Shown piece by piece: positions 34,122 to 43,920 of a stretch of 64,000 nucleotides of DNA. A model generated the notes under the pieces. That model searched no databases and was not told the origin of the DNA. It saw only the letters and a program-made list of their open reading frames with translations. Within the stretch, counting starts at the first letter, position 1; each line of letters begins with the position of its first letter. Both the position numbers and the translations under genes were made by a program. The DNA is from Plasmopara viticola (Eukaryota > Oomycota > Peronosporomycetes > Peronosporales > Peronosporaceae): assembly GCA_001695595.3 (NCBI GenBank), contig MBPM02000022.1, forward strand, positions 62,001-126,000, read 5' to 3'.

Positions 34122-34199
34122 GTACTTCCAGCGGACATCTTTAAAGTGGCTCTAGATGCAGTACTTCCAGCGGACATCGTTAAAGTGGCTCGAGTCGCA
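34122..34199 (-). repeat. 39-bp tandem repeat, two units
   Basis: Units 34122-34160 and 34161-34199 start GTACTTCCAGCGGACATC and differ at a few bases. The period is 13 codons; on the minus strand one frame reads ATRATLTMSAGST / ASRATLKMSAGST, within a 134-codon frame (34022-34426) of unknown nature. Confidence 0.7.
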
Positions 34200-35778
34200 T
34201 AGTACCTTACGTAACGCCTCGCCGCAACTTGGCGCGAAATTATTTTGAGGACATCTTGTATGTACAGCCACTTTGACATTAATTTCAGTGCAATAGAAAT
34301 ACACTTATAACACCGAAGACAGGTTCTTGATGCTATAAGAGAGAGGTGCCATGCGCGAATCGAAATAAGTGCAACTTTTGCGTCTGTATCTGGCATTTTC
34401 AGAATATCAGCAAAGGTGGCGTACATGCTGACCTGGTGAGGTGATTTCCATTTAACACCAAAAAATCTGGCCGAAGAGTGTCAATGGCTTGGGCTTATAT
34501 AGTATTTTCAAAAGTATACTTGAAAAGGCAAGCTGGATTCATCCAGCTGTTGTCGTCCCTGCTCAAGTAGGGTGCCACGTGGTCGTAATATGATGAGTAC
34601 CAAGCAGCAATCGCTTTCAAGTCGTAAGTTTTGGTGGAGGCATGCTCTCAAATGGCTCGTAGCCAATTCAAATCGTCTGCGATGCAAGTAACTTTGGCAT
34701 TGGCTTTACGCCAGTGTACGTCGATGACGAATAGAGCAAGTTACGAGCTTTCAGTGACAAATGATAAATTTGCCGAGAGAAGACATTAAGTGCACGGCAA
34801 GGAGTGCTTGGCATGATATGTGCTCTATTAAAAACCAAAGTGCACCTTCTCGGCAAGCAGATGTCTCACTGATCTTGTGTCGTTTCATACAATCCTTATT
34901 TCTTCCAGCGTATAGATTGATGGCTTTCGAAGTGCAAGTAAGTGATACTGTACAAGCTGAGAAGAGCAACATTACTATATATGTTTTTTTGCGATATTCA
35001 AATGATTAATGGTAGAAAACTAAGGTAAACACTCACCTTACGAGGATGATGACAATCTGAATCGCACAGTCTGGATGTCATCAGATGTGAAGCTGTTCAG
35101 TACGATTGCTGCTCGACAATACAGCGACATGTCAGGCTGCCACAACTTGCTTTAACATATTAAGCATCGGTATCCATCCACACGAATAGAGCTGGGCAAT
35201 ATGCACAGCCATGCCGGATCTGCTTTTGTACAATGCGCTAGAGCGTTTTACAACTATCACGACGCGCCAGCGTTCAAGTGTCGCGGCAGTATCGCGCAAG
35301 CTTTATCAACGCATTTTTCTACGTAAAGTCACGTTTTTTCTTGTGAGAATGCTGGCGTATACATTCACTGCATTTGTCCTGAGCGTCTCTACGAACTCAT
35401 TTCCCAATGGCAGTAGTTAGGTGCCCAGTGAAATATACATCATTTTTAATTCTCCTACCAATTTACTCGGCCGCACGTTCATGGGAATGTAGATCGGTCT
35501 AGCAAAATATCCCTTCTCATCCCAGTCCCAAATTATGTCGCCGCTGCCAATACTGTGTTGGATTTGAATGACGATACCTTGGTATGCCTGAGACGATTAT
35601 CTATAACCAAAATTCCCAGGTCGCGTCAGCTTTTCAAACGTATTCCTTAAGAGCGTCGATTACCAAGCCTTTGATGTCAGCAGCTGCACATCATTGGTCT
35701 GACAGACAAATAATGTACAAAAGGATAGATTTGTCAGCTGTAGTGCGAAGCTACGCTACATCGATTTTTTCCAAGAAT

Positions 35779-35806
35779 GTGCTTTTACCTTTAGAGGTAA
35801 AAGCAC
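35779..35806. repeat. Perfect hairpin, 12-bp stem, TTAG loop
   Basis: GTGCTTTTACCT and AGGTAAAAGCAC flank TTAG. It lies in a short plus-strand frame with no recognised product; function unknown. Confidence 0.7.
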
Positions 35807-36655
35807 TCTACAGCTGCAAAAGGTGTTGCTCAAACCGGGGCTATCTTGACGTTGACCACGTGATTCCGTGCTAAGAATTGCACCACACGGGTAGATCTTT
35901 TAATGACAAATGTTCCGATCTTCGAAAAGAACACCGTTTGCAACGAAAAACACCACTTTTAGGCATATGCCTCCAACCACCTTTAATTTTAAGCTCAATT
36001 GGAGATTGATTTTCAGCGAAGTAAACAAATATGTATTCGACAGGTTTTGACTGTGTGTCCTAATGCATATATGGAAACACTAACGCTAGCTCTTTGTGCG
36101 GCTTGTTCCGATACGCTTACACGCGACAGGGGCTGGAGAAGGCCCTGGCTTGGAGCAGGGAACACTGCGGCACGACCACCTCAAGCAACTCTTGATTACA
36201 GTTTTCCACTTGGACCTGTGCAAACGAACCCTTCTGCGCGCGTCAAATTATCTTTAAATTAACGAACGGCCTGCATAACGTCAAATTCGCGCTTTTCAAT
36301 GTATTCCAAGCCGTATATTTTGGTGAGTAGGTGGCTGTGAGAGATGGAGTAACGTGCAAAGCAAGCAAAATTTAGACTTGTGTGTATACGAAACAGAAGG
36401 ACAATCTAGAGAATCTTTGCTTTTGGAGGTTGGCGTTACAATATTACAGCCACGCTTTCAGTTTTAACAACCCACTGCAGCCCACGAGAGGTGACCTAGG
36501 CGCTCCGTATCAACAGGGTGAGCACCCAAACCAAACCCCAGGTTTCCACTTTTTAGTGCAATATTTATGTTCTTGGCTCTACCTTTAATATCTGATAAGC
36601 GACTAGTTATGCAATCGCAATTTAGTCAAAAATTTTGGAAATCAATATTTATACC

Positions 36656-36767
36656 GGTATATAGCCCAGAATAATTGTGGTTGCAACATACTTTCTCATT
36701 TAAAAGGGCATTACCGATTTAAAAATCGTTATTTTAGATAGTTGTTCTGGCTTTCTAAAGTAATTCG
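36656..36767 (+). repeat. LTR-like repeat fragment, copy A
   Basis: Shares GTATATAGCCCA, a TAAAAGGGCATTA core, GATTTA...ATCRTTA and a final AAGTAAYTCG with 43443-43553 in the same orientation. It is probably the edge of an LTR. It lies just outside the CFAP45 3' end. Confidence 0.65.
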
Positions 36768-36931
36768 TGCAAATTGTAGACATTTTCTCTTAGCATGCTT
36801 TGAGTACAATCCGTGCGATTACTTAAGCACAGATGTGATACGGCGCACGCTAATTGAACTTTTTTTTCTTAAAGCGTTTCCCGTCATATCTTGATCGACT
36901 CCATATATGAATCGGCTTGTAAGACTCAAAA

Positions 36932-38353
36932 TTAAGCGTTTGTCTCGTCAATCTTTAGGCGCCTAAGATTGCGCAAATATTTCTCTGACACTCCTCTAGT
37001 CTTCAACTTTTGTAATGTGTCAAGTCTCACCTTCTCAGCAAGAATGCTCTCTTTCAAAGCCTTTTTCTTCAAAAACTTGGCGTCATTCTGCTCAAACAAT
37101 TTAGCCTTCACTCGGCGCTGGTCGTTTGATTCGATCTGCTGCAACAACAAATTTCCGTGCGTCAATTCTCGTGCTCTTCTTGCCGATTCGGCAGCCTCAA
37201 GTCGCTGATGTTCGTGCTTGGACTGCTGTTGTCCGATCCGGTCTATGTTGGCATCTATAGCTTGCATCCGTTTGTTCTGCTCGACGTGAAAGGCCTCTTG
37301 CTTTTTACGGTCTTGCACGATGGACTGAAACTGCGCAAATTTCCTTTCTTCATCTTGCTTTTCTTTCAATCTCGTGCGCTTTTCAGTCTCTTCGTAAGCC
37401 TTTTTGGCACGCAATTCATCCTGAAGAGCCTCTTTGTCCTGTGCTTTTTCTTGTTGAGCGCGTAGTTTAGCTGTACGCAGCTCTTTCATCTTGCGAATTC
37501 GCGCGTCTTCTTGGAGTTTAGCTTCCTCCTCAAGCGCCTTCTTACGCAAATATGTAGCAGTAGCCATTTCCTCTTTTTTGTCTCGTATCGCCATCTGCTC
37601 CCTCATATCCTTTATGCGCTCATTCGTCTGGATCACCTGACGCATTGTCTCTTTTTGCTTCTCAAGGTGCTGCTCCATCTTCTCCTGCTCTTCTACCTCG
37701 TACTGTTTGTAAAGGTTTAAAATCTTTCGAGACTCAATATCCTTGGCCTCTTCTTCACGAATTAACTGCTTGTGTCGCTCAGCAATCTGCTCCTCGAGAT
37801 GCTGTCGCGCTTCCATTCGTTTGGCGCGAGCTATAAGCTCTTCGTCTTTGCGATTTTGATTGTCGCAGCGGCGATCGCGTTCCATGATGCTGTCGTGAAC
37901 GTTGTCGTAACGATCTTCACTTATCTTGCGTTCTCGTTGGTGCTTCTTGAGCGTGTCGCAAAGTTGATATCCTGTAGCAGCCATAGCCAACGAATTGATC
38001 TTGCGCAGGGACTCGAGATGCTGGTTATTTACCATTTCGTTTCCACTAAGCAACGCCTTGCGTTCGGCTTCCAGCTCCATCTCCATGGCCGACTGCTCAC
38101 GTCTTGCACGTACTTCGGCCTCTTTCTCCATCATACGGCATTTGCGCTCCATCGACTCGTGCCTCGTGACCGCTTGCTGCGCCTTGCGTTCGATTCGAAT
38201 GTGCTCGACCGCCGCTTCCGTCAAAATCACCGAGCGTTGCTTAATCTGCGCAAGGTCGCTCTCTGTTAAGACGCGTGATCCACCTGCGATATCTTTTCCA
38301 GCCATCCGAGCCGCCGACGGCCGCTGCCGCGTGGACAGTGACTTGAGAGTCAT
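36932..38353 (-). CDS. CFAP45: CFAP45-like cilia- and flagella-associated protein
   Basis: A protein of the trichohyalin/plectin-homology (TPH) family, almost wholly charged coiled coil. CFAP45 is a microtubule inner protein of the axonemal doublet, needed for flagellar beating. Signature stretches include VLTESDLAQIKQR near the N-terminus, the central QEKAQDKEALQDELRAKK segment (typical CFAP45 block), and the C-terminal LKTRGVSEKY, which corresponds to the family's 'LPEKY' ending. I chose the ATG at 38353 (473 aa). Upstream in-frame ATGs at 38380 and 38464 exist, but the latter leaves only 24 bp to the divergent BUD22-like start. No stops or frameshifts are seen. CFAP53 was considered but fits the C-terminus less well. 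Confidence 0.82.
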   Translation of the reverse strand: MTLKSLSTRQRPSAARMAGKDIAGGSRVLTESDLAQIKQRSVILTEAAVEHIRIERKAQQAVTRHESMERKCRMMEKEAEVRARREQSAMEMELEAERKALLSGNEMVNNQHLESLRKINSLAMAATGYQLCDTLKKHQRERKISEDRYDNVHDSIMERDRRCDNQNRKDEELIARAKRMEARQHLEEQIAERHKQLIREEEAKDIESRKILNLYKQYEVEEQEKMEQHLEKQKETMRQVIQTNERIKDMREQMAIRDKKEEMATATYLRKKALEEEAKLQEDARIRKMKELRTAKLRAQQEKAQDKEALQDELRAKKAYEETEKRTRLKEKQDEERKFAQFQSIVQDRKKQEAFHVEQNKRMQAIDANIDRIGQQQSKHEHQRLEAAESARRARELTHGNLLLQQIESNDQRRVKAKLFEQNDAKFLKKKALKESILAEKVRLDTLQKLKTRGVSEKYLRNLRRLKIDETNA

Positions 38354-38488
38354 GGCGACAATCGAATAATGCGCACTCATCCCAACGGCAATGTGACTGC
38401 ATTCTATCTTTGCTTCAACTTGAAAAACTGCAATTTCGTACTTAATACGTATCAATTCAAGCATTTCAACTAGAAACCAGTCAATTTA
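38354..38488. promoter_or_regulatory. Compact bidirectional promoter region
   Basis: A gap of at most 135 bp separates the head-to-head CFAP45 and BUD22-like starts, so both promoters must lie here or overlap the coding ends. No definite Inr motif was identified. Confidence 0.45.
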
Positions 38489-39667
38489 ATGACGGCCAAG
38501 CGGAAGCGCGACGCTTTCTCGGCGCATGAGAAGCTCGTGCACAAGAGTTGCTCGCTGTTGCAGCGTGAGGCCAAAAAGGTGCGCACGTTTATGGTGCGAA
38601 GAGTTGTGCAGCAATTGAAGCAGCTCCAGCAGCAGCGCTTAAAACCGGTGCAGGATGCGGTCAAGCAGCAGAAGCGCGATTATAAGCTGCGCCATAATAT
38701 TGAGCGGCTCGAGCGTGAGCACTTGACACTTAAGATGTTGGACCTACGTAAGGTTATATTACAAGCTAGAATTCAGACGGGGCTTGATAAGACATGGTCT
38801 CAAAACAATGGAGAGAAGGAAGAAGTATCAGAAGGACCTAGCGACGACAGTGGAGAGAGTAAGGAGGTAGATGAGAAGGATAAAGTGGCATTTCATAGAG
38901 TTGCTGTCGCTACAAAGGAGGATACAGGGAAAGAAGAGACGAAAAAGGTTGGCAAGCAGGACATAGAGCTAGAAGAGAAGCTGGTGGTCCGCTTACTGGC
39001 GCACAAGCAGATCGTGCCACTTCTTGACGCAATTAAACAATTAGTGGAGAAGGAAGAGAAAGAAGCTGATAAGAAGCGGCGGGCACAGGAAAAGCGGGCG
39101 CTTAAACGCGGTCGGCACGAGTCACTTGTTGGCAACACGGGACGTAGTGGGGTGGTCCCGACTTCATTATTTCTTGGCTCTCTGTCTGGGAGTGGAGGAC
39201 AGGATGTTAGCGATGAATTGAGTATGGTTGAATATGGGACTATGGCTAGTGTGGACGATGATATTGCTGAGTTTTTGGGGGAGAAGAAGAAAAAGAAGAA
39301 TCGGCCTGGTCAGACAGCGCGTCGCATGAAAGCGATTCGCAAGGAGGAGGCGCTCATTCGCAAGGAGAACCGTGATAAGGGCGTTTATGTGCCTCACAAA
39401 GAGAAAATTGTTTCGGTTGGCAAGTATGGATTATCTGAGCGACCGAAGAAAGCCAAGTCAAAGGTAAAAGTAGACAAGAAAGTCAACCTTGATTCTCGAA
39501 GAGTCAAATCCCATGCAGAGTTGAAGAGAGTGGAACTGCACGAGCCACACATTGACGTTACAATTCCTGCGGGAACAGCACACCCGTCGTGGCTCGCAAA
39601 GCAAAGGCAAAAAGAGAAGGAGAAGATGAGTTTGACTGCTTTTAGTGGCAAGAAGATTACTTTTTAA
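38489..39667 (+). CDS. BUD22/SRFBP1-like ribosome-biogenesis protein
   Basis: A 392-aa, Lys/Arg/Glu-rich nuclear-type protein. Residues ~10-95 match the Bud22 N-terminal helix region (KLVHKSCSLLQREAKKVRTF, then RRVVQQLKQLQQQ and LEREHLTLKMLDL). The C-terminus HPSWLAKQRQ...AFSGKKITF is the hallmark Bud22/SRFBP1 ending. Yeast Bud22 acts in 18S rRNA processing and 40S assembly in the nucleolus; that role is inferred. Multiple basic KKKKK-type clusters (for example near residue 270) fit nuclear import. Single exon, ATG at 38489. Convergent with the GTPase gene, 51 bp between the ends. Confidence 0.82.
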   Translation: MTAKRKRDAFSAHEKLVHKSCSLLQREAKKVRTFMVRRVVQQLKQLQQQRLKPVQDAVKQQKRDYKLRHNIERLEREHLTLKMLDLRKVILQARIQTGLDKTWSQNNGEKEEVSEGPSDDSGESKEVDEKDKVAFHRVAVATKEDTGKEETKKVGKQDIELEEKLVVRLLAHKQIVPLLDAIKQLVEKEEKEADKKRRAQEKRALKRGRHESLVGNTGRSGVVPTSLFLGSLSGSGGQDVSDELSMVEYGTMASVDDDIAEFLGEKKKKKNRPGQTARRMKAIRKEEALIRKENRDKGVYVPHKEKIVSVGKYGLSERPKKAKSKVKVDKKVNLDSRRVKSHAELKRVELHEPHIDVTIPAGTAHPSWLAKQRQKEKEKMSLTAFSGKKITF

Positions 39668-39718
39668 AGACAGACAAGCGTTTCTCTGATTATCTTGAAA
39701 TTCTAGTACTGTGTAGTA

Positions 39719-41302
39719 TTAACTGCGAAACAGCTTGGCAACCTGGTGGGCCAGACTGCTGTCCGTAGGCGCACACTGCCGACGCAGCTCCGAAATATCG
39801 TTGTTTATAATGTTGTCGAGCGCCCCAATCTCGGAACTTTTAAGCTTTGGCAGCTTGCTGAAGCCAAGCGTATGCGCTGCCACCTGCAAAGATGGTAGCA
39901 CACGCTTCCACAACGACAGCACGTACTCGTCTCCTTCTGCCAATTGACGACCGTACCTGCGACGAAACAGCTCACCTAGAGAATCTTCATTGAGAAGATT
40001 CCGCTCAAGCTGAGCCATGACAGTCGAGTTGTGCCATACTGCACCAGCCGATGCCAATGCACTAACAACAGATAGCCCCGCAGCGGCTTTTATGGGTACG
40101 CCACTCGCCAACGCCGAAGCCGCTAGACCGTTGCCTCCCACAAACGTAGCAACAACTAGAGCTGAACGGCGCCACTTCTCACTTGCAAAACGAACTCGCA
40201 AGTCCTCAAAGATTTCAGCATGCATTTTGAGCAGCCGAGACGAGTCGTACAGATTAGTGATAAGATTGTCCACTCGGCGCTCTGGCGCACGCTTAACCTC
40301 GCTCACCACTTCCTCACGCATAGCATCCAAGTCCTTCATAGAGGCCCCTAAACCTTCTGCAGCCTGCATCTGATTGTCATTGGTGGGGATGCACATCGTA
40401 TAGATACGCGGGAGATCCTTTAGCGGAATAACCTTACTCAAATTCCAGCACAGCGAGCCATAAGCACGCGCAAAGTCGTGAATCTTGCGAAATTGGTCCA
40501 CCTTGTTTAGCACAAGGTGCAGCTTGTGGTCCATACCGATCAAAGAACGGGTCAATATTGACAGCGTTTCACCGGTTGTACCAGGTTTGTCTGGATCAAA
40601 GAAAAGGAGAACTACATCAGCGCGTTCAGCGTACCAGCGTACGACCTCTGGAAAATCGTATCCTCTGTCCGAGTCCAGTACCTTAAAGCTATTGCTCTGT
40701 TGCTGTTGAGTTGATAGTCGATTATTGTTACTTTCATAGTCAGAGTGCAATTGGTGCGGTGGCTTGTGTGGCGAGTCAATCATTCCAGGGCTGTCCACGA
40801 GCATGTAGTTGGCCTGTATGCCTTTGCGCACCTTGAGCTGTGTACGCTGGATAAGCGCTGGTCCATAGGAGCGTAAGCCAGAGAACCCCAGATCTGGATC
40901 ACCCACAAGCGCTGGACCATCCTGGTCCAAATCCTCATTGCCCGGTGCAATGATGGTGAAGCCATCATCAGTTGGGGCCACGCCGGTGGACTGTACGTCT
41001 CGTTGCAGTAGGTAATTTATAAAAGACGATTTCCCAGATGAATGGTTTCCCAAAAGAAATACAAAAGGCAGTGAAGGCAACTTTTCCTCGCGGTGCTTTC
41101 GGTCGAGTGGACCCAGCAGCTTCTCATTCAGGGGAAGCAACACATTCGTCTCCAAGCGACTGGTTTGATGCATAAGGCGAATCCACTTCTCGTCATCGAT
41201 AGACCGATCTCTTTCAATAGCCTTTGATGCGTTCAGAGATGACAGATAGCGAGAGACCAACAACGGCCGGCTCAAGAAGGCGCGGCACCCCGGGCGCAGC
41301 AT
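39719..41302 (-). CDS. Mitochondrial EHD/dynamin-like GTPase
   Basis: A 527-aa single-exon protein starting at the ATG at 41302; the longer open frame begins at a non-ATG codon. The N-terminus (MLRPGCRAFLSRPLLVSRYL) is Arg-rich and lacks acids, like a mitochondrial presequence. GTPase motifs: P-loop GNHSSGKSS (~85-93), DSPGM G3 (~170-174) and NKVD G4 (~266-269). A DPDKPGTTGE segment resembles the EHD/sarcalumenin branch of the dynamin superfamily. Two hydrophobic, Ala/Gly-rich segments follow (VVATFVGGNGLAASALASG and AAAGLSVVSALASAG), possibly membrane-inserting. There is no EH domain. The likely role is membrane remodelling at mitochondria; the location is inferred from the N-terminus. Confidence 0.8.
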   Translation of the reverse strand: MLRPGCRAFLSRPLLVSRYLSSLNASKAIERDRSIDDEKWIRLMHQTSRLETNVLLPLNEKLLGPLDRKHREEKLPSLPFVFLLGNHSSGKSSFINYLLQRDVQSTGVAPTDDGFTIIAPGNEDLDQDGPALVGDPDLGFSGLRSYGPALIQRTQLKVRKGIQANYMLVDSPGMIDSPHKPPHQLHSDYESNNNRLSTQQQQSNSFKVLDSDRGYDFPEVVRWYAERADVVLLFFDPDKPGTTGETLSILTRSLIGMDHKLHLVLNKVDQFRKIHDFARAYGSLCWNLSKVIPLKDLPRIYTMCIPTNDNQMQAAEGLGASMKDLDAMREEVVSEVKRAPERRVDNLITNLYDSSRLLKMHAEIFEDLRVRFASEKWRRSALVVATFVGGNGLAASALASGVPIKAAAGLSVVSALASAGAVWHNSTVMAQLERNLLNEDSLGELFRRRYGRQLAEGDEYVLSLWKRVLPSLQVAAHTLGFSKLPKLKSSEIGALDNIINNDISELRRQCAPTDSSLAHQVAKLFRS

Positions 41303-41447
41303 GAATTTAGCGGTGAAGGCCAAGTAATAATCTTAGTTCAAAAGTCGAAATTTAGATTCTCGAAAATTCTTCTTTGAATTTACAAATTTAAATCTGGTCG
41401 TAAGACAATATTTTCAATCGTAACCTTCAGAAAGAACACCCTTTTCC
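41300..41447 (-). repeat. Promoter/start segment duplicated at 47131-47275
   Basis: Covers the GTPase ATG and its immediate upstream DNA. Shared blocks include ATGAATTTAGC, GTGAAGGCCAAG, ATTTAGATTCTC, TCGTAAGACA and AACACCCTTTTCC, in the same order and orientation as the other copy. Confidence 0.75.
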
Positions 41448-41929
41448 GAACTAAGTCTCTAATTTTTATATAAAATCTAGCCTCTGCAAACCGATTGATT
41501 TAATCTGACTCATAATTGGCCATATGGTAAGTCTACTTTAATCCTAGTCCTTCCAAATATGTAAAATTTCTACTTTGGTGTCGTAGCCGCGCATACAGAT
41601 TGTGGCCCACAACGATGGCACAAATGAGCAGAATAAAGGCGGAGATTGACAGGTGGCAAATAAACTTTAGTTTAGCGTCACGGGCAGGGCAACCCAGCGA
41701 AACCAAAGTCTACAATGCGGGTCTTGTTTATATGCCAGGTACAAAGCATTCACAGGCCGACTTGAATCACTGAGCAGCCATGTACTCGAGCGGTGTATTC
41801 GGAGTGTACACAATACGTACGATCATGCGGCATTACTATGAATGTCCAATCCTTTTCTTCGATCACACGTGTACTTGTACTTTACTGGTCAGCTCAACGT
41901 TCATTCATCGTTTTCCCGCACGCGTGACG
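41303..41929. other. Intergenic region between divergent GTPase and GH10 genes
   Basis: About 630 bp, AT-rich. The first ~150 bp (to ~41450) has a diverged copy at 47131-47275. A short frame near 41610-41770 faintly suggests retroelement sequence but is too weak to call. Confidence 0.5.
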
Positions 41930-43153
41930 ATGAATATTCTCATTGCGCTGGTATTAAATGTGAGCTTAATGACGGTCGCTTTTGGCGATCCTCGAGTCAT
42001 GATCGAGTCAACGTATACGGGTACACAGGGATTGCATGACTTAGCCAAGACAGCTTATAAGGAAAAAGGAGGCAAGTATATGGGTACGGCTACCGATATC
42101 AAGCAATTAGACGACCCTTACTACCTGAAAAAGCTCCAAGACACGAAGGATTTTGGAATGATCACCCCGACTGATGCTATGAAAGTTCGTTCTTTTTATT
42201 GCTACCTTATGAAAATGACATTATTGCTGATGCATGGTGGGTATGAAGTGGAATGCGACAGAGCAGGAGCAAGGTGTATTTACATATGAGGACGCCGATA
42301 AAATTGTAGCTCTTGCCAAGAAAACAGGAGCTCTCGTCCACTGTCACACGCTAGTTTCGGTAAGCCTTCTTTTATCACAAGCGTCTCAAACTTAGCCAAT
42401 GCTTTACATCTCCGTTAAATCATGTTCAATGTACCACAGCACGAGCAAGTTCCTGAGTGGCTTCAAGTGCTTGAGAAGGCTGAGCTGCTCAAGGCAATGA
42501 CCAACCACATCACCAACGTCATGACGCACTTTGGAAACTCCTGCATTGCTTGGGATGTCGTAAGTGAGGCTTTTTTAGAGGATGGTTCATATCGTCAATC
42601 GTTATGGTACAAAAAGACCGGCAAGGAGTACATTACAACTGCATTCACGACTGCCAACAAAGTCAAGACCGATCTCAAGCTCAAAAGTAGACTGTACTAC
42701 AATGACTACAATATCAACATTGTTAATAATAAGTCAGACGCCGTGTTGGCAATGGCGACGGACTTGAGAAGCCGCAAGATCTGGGTCGAAGGGATTGGCT
42801 TCCAATCTCACTATAGGAACAACAATACCGTAGCGGGGGCGAAGATTTTTGAAAATTTTAGGCGCTTTACTACAAAAAAGATGGATATCGCAATCACAGA
42901 GCTTGACGTTAGAACGAGCACGGCCAATCCTACCGTAAGCGAACAGCAGCAGCAGGTTGGCATCATAACCAATGTTGTGTCAGCGTGCAAAAAAACCATG
43001 AGGTGCGTCGGCGTAACAGTCTGGAATTTTGTCGATACCTACTCGTGGATTAAATCATCAGCTCCACTACTCTTCTACCAGCCTGAAGGGCCAGGAACGC
43101 CGCTCGTGCGGAAGGCGACGTACGATGCTGTCACTGCTGGCTGGATTCTCTAG
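41930..43153 (+). CDS. Secreted GH10 endo-beta-1,4-xylanase, three exons
   Basis: Three exons: 41930-42184, 42249-42359 and 42440-43153, with phase-0 introns of 64 and 80 bp (donors GTTCGT and GTAAGC). The spliced protein is about 359 aa. Signal peptide: MNILIALVLNVSLMTVAFG. GH10 markers in order: YMGTATD, FGMITPTDAMKWNATE, HTLV, WDVVSEAF (acid/base Glu165), YYNDYNI, VEGIGFQSHY, ITELDV (nucleophile Glu276) and VTVWNFVDTYSW. Both catalytic Glu residues are kept. However, the Asn before the acid/base Glu (normally VNEA) is Ser164, and the conserved Trp after HTLV is Ser122, at the second splice junction. GH10 enzymes cut xylan in plant cell walls, so it is probably secreted during infection. 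The first donor is unusual, but the joined frame is clear. Confidence 0.88.
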
Positions 43154-43442
43154 TCAGTCAAAGTACGTCAGGCGATGTTGTGGTGTAAGTAAGAAAATTA
43201 ATAAAGGTCAATGTGAAGTGTATGGGAGCACTTACTATAGCTCGTTTTGTACTAGTGCCTGAGCACAAACGTGCATATTCGTGTGTCGTTACGAGATGAG
43301 TGGCAGTGCAAGTACTACATAACGTTGTGCATGCCCTGACTCGCCCGACTGTATTACCAAGACGGCTAGAGTTGCTACGAACGAGTGCGTGGGCCATCAC
43401 TTGAATTCCATCGACTCTCAGACTTGGCGTTTTCCATCGATT

Positions 43443-43553
43443 AGTATATAGCCCAAGACTTTTCTTATCTAAAAGGGCATTATTGATTTAGACAATCATT
43501 ACTTCAGATAAATGCTCCGGATACGCCACATGGCGGCTTTTTGAAGTAACTCG
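43443..43553 (+). repeat. LTR-like repeat fragment, copy B
   Basis: Same orientation and order of blocks as 36656-36767, including GTATATAGCCCA, TAAAAGGGCATTA and GAAGTAACTCG. It lies about 290 bp beyond the xylanase stop. Confidence 0.65.
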
Positions 43554-43920
43554 AAACCGACCCTGTGGCTCGAGCTGTTAGCCGTTTGACCCGGAACCTG
43601 GTTCGATCTAGCCGGAGATAGGTCACTAAAGTGGACGAGCCATCACACCCAAGTGTGTGACTGCCCTACCAACTCGCGCCCGATTGGGTGATAAAAGGGT
43701 TGTCCCACTGACCGAAAAAGCCCCATAATGTAATGAGGGGTGCGAAACCCGGTTCCAATATGGGTCGGATAGCTACCAGCATTCCGCGGTAGAGAGAGCT
43801 GAGTCCTAGCGCGTGGGTTTCGGTAGCTTAAATCTCTAGAGTAACTCGTGCCATACCGTACATACTCTTGACATTCTGATAAGTATTCTGGCGTCAGGAG
43901 CTCAAACAAAGAGAGCATAT
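43554..43920. repeat. Probable continuation of an LTR relic
   Basis: A GC-richer stretch unlike the surrounding AT-rich DNA, continuous with copy B. It has no long frame of recognised type and no partner LTR in the window. I read it as the body of a Gypsy-type LTR, by texture only. Confidence 0.35.

Larger units (their letters stand above)
33188..36655. other. Desert, no gene; small repeats
   Basis: No intact gene. It holds a 39-bp tandem duplication (34122-34199) and a 12-bp-stem hairpin (35779-35806). Short frames such as 33673-33978 (-) and 35584-35874 (+) show no family resemblance. Confidence 0.4.

Noticed and set aside
34022..34426. 134-codon minus-strand frame as a gene
   Set aside because: Only the 39-bp tandem repeat stands out; no domain, signal peptide or promoter evidence.
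35584..35874. Frame ending CKRCCSNRGYLDVDHVIPC as an HNH-like nuclease end
   Set aside because: Only a few Cys and one His in a suggestive order; no surrounding conserved sequence.
37772..38269. 165-codon plus-strand frame opposite CFAP45
   Set aside because: Antisense of a coiled-coil gene; hydrophobic look comes from reverse-complemented Lys/Glu codons.
41610..41772. Short frame ending VYMPGTKHSQADLNH, faintly like retroelement RNase H tails
   Set aside because: Too short, no catalytic residues, and no neighbouring retroelement domains.
43600..43609. GGTTCGATCT, like a tRNA B box
   Set aside because: No A box or cloverleaf can be folded around it; it lies in an LTR-like relic.
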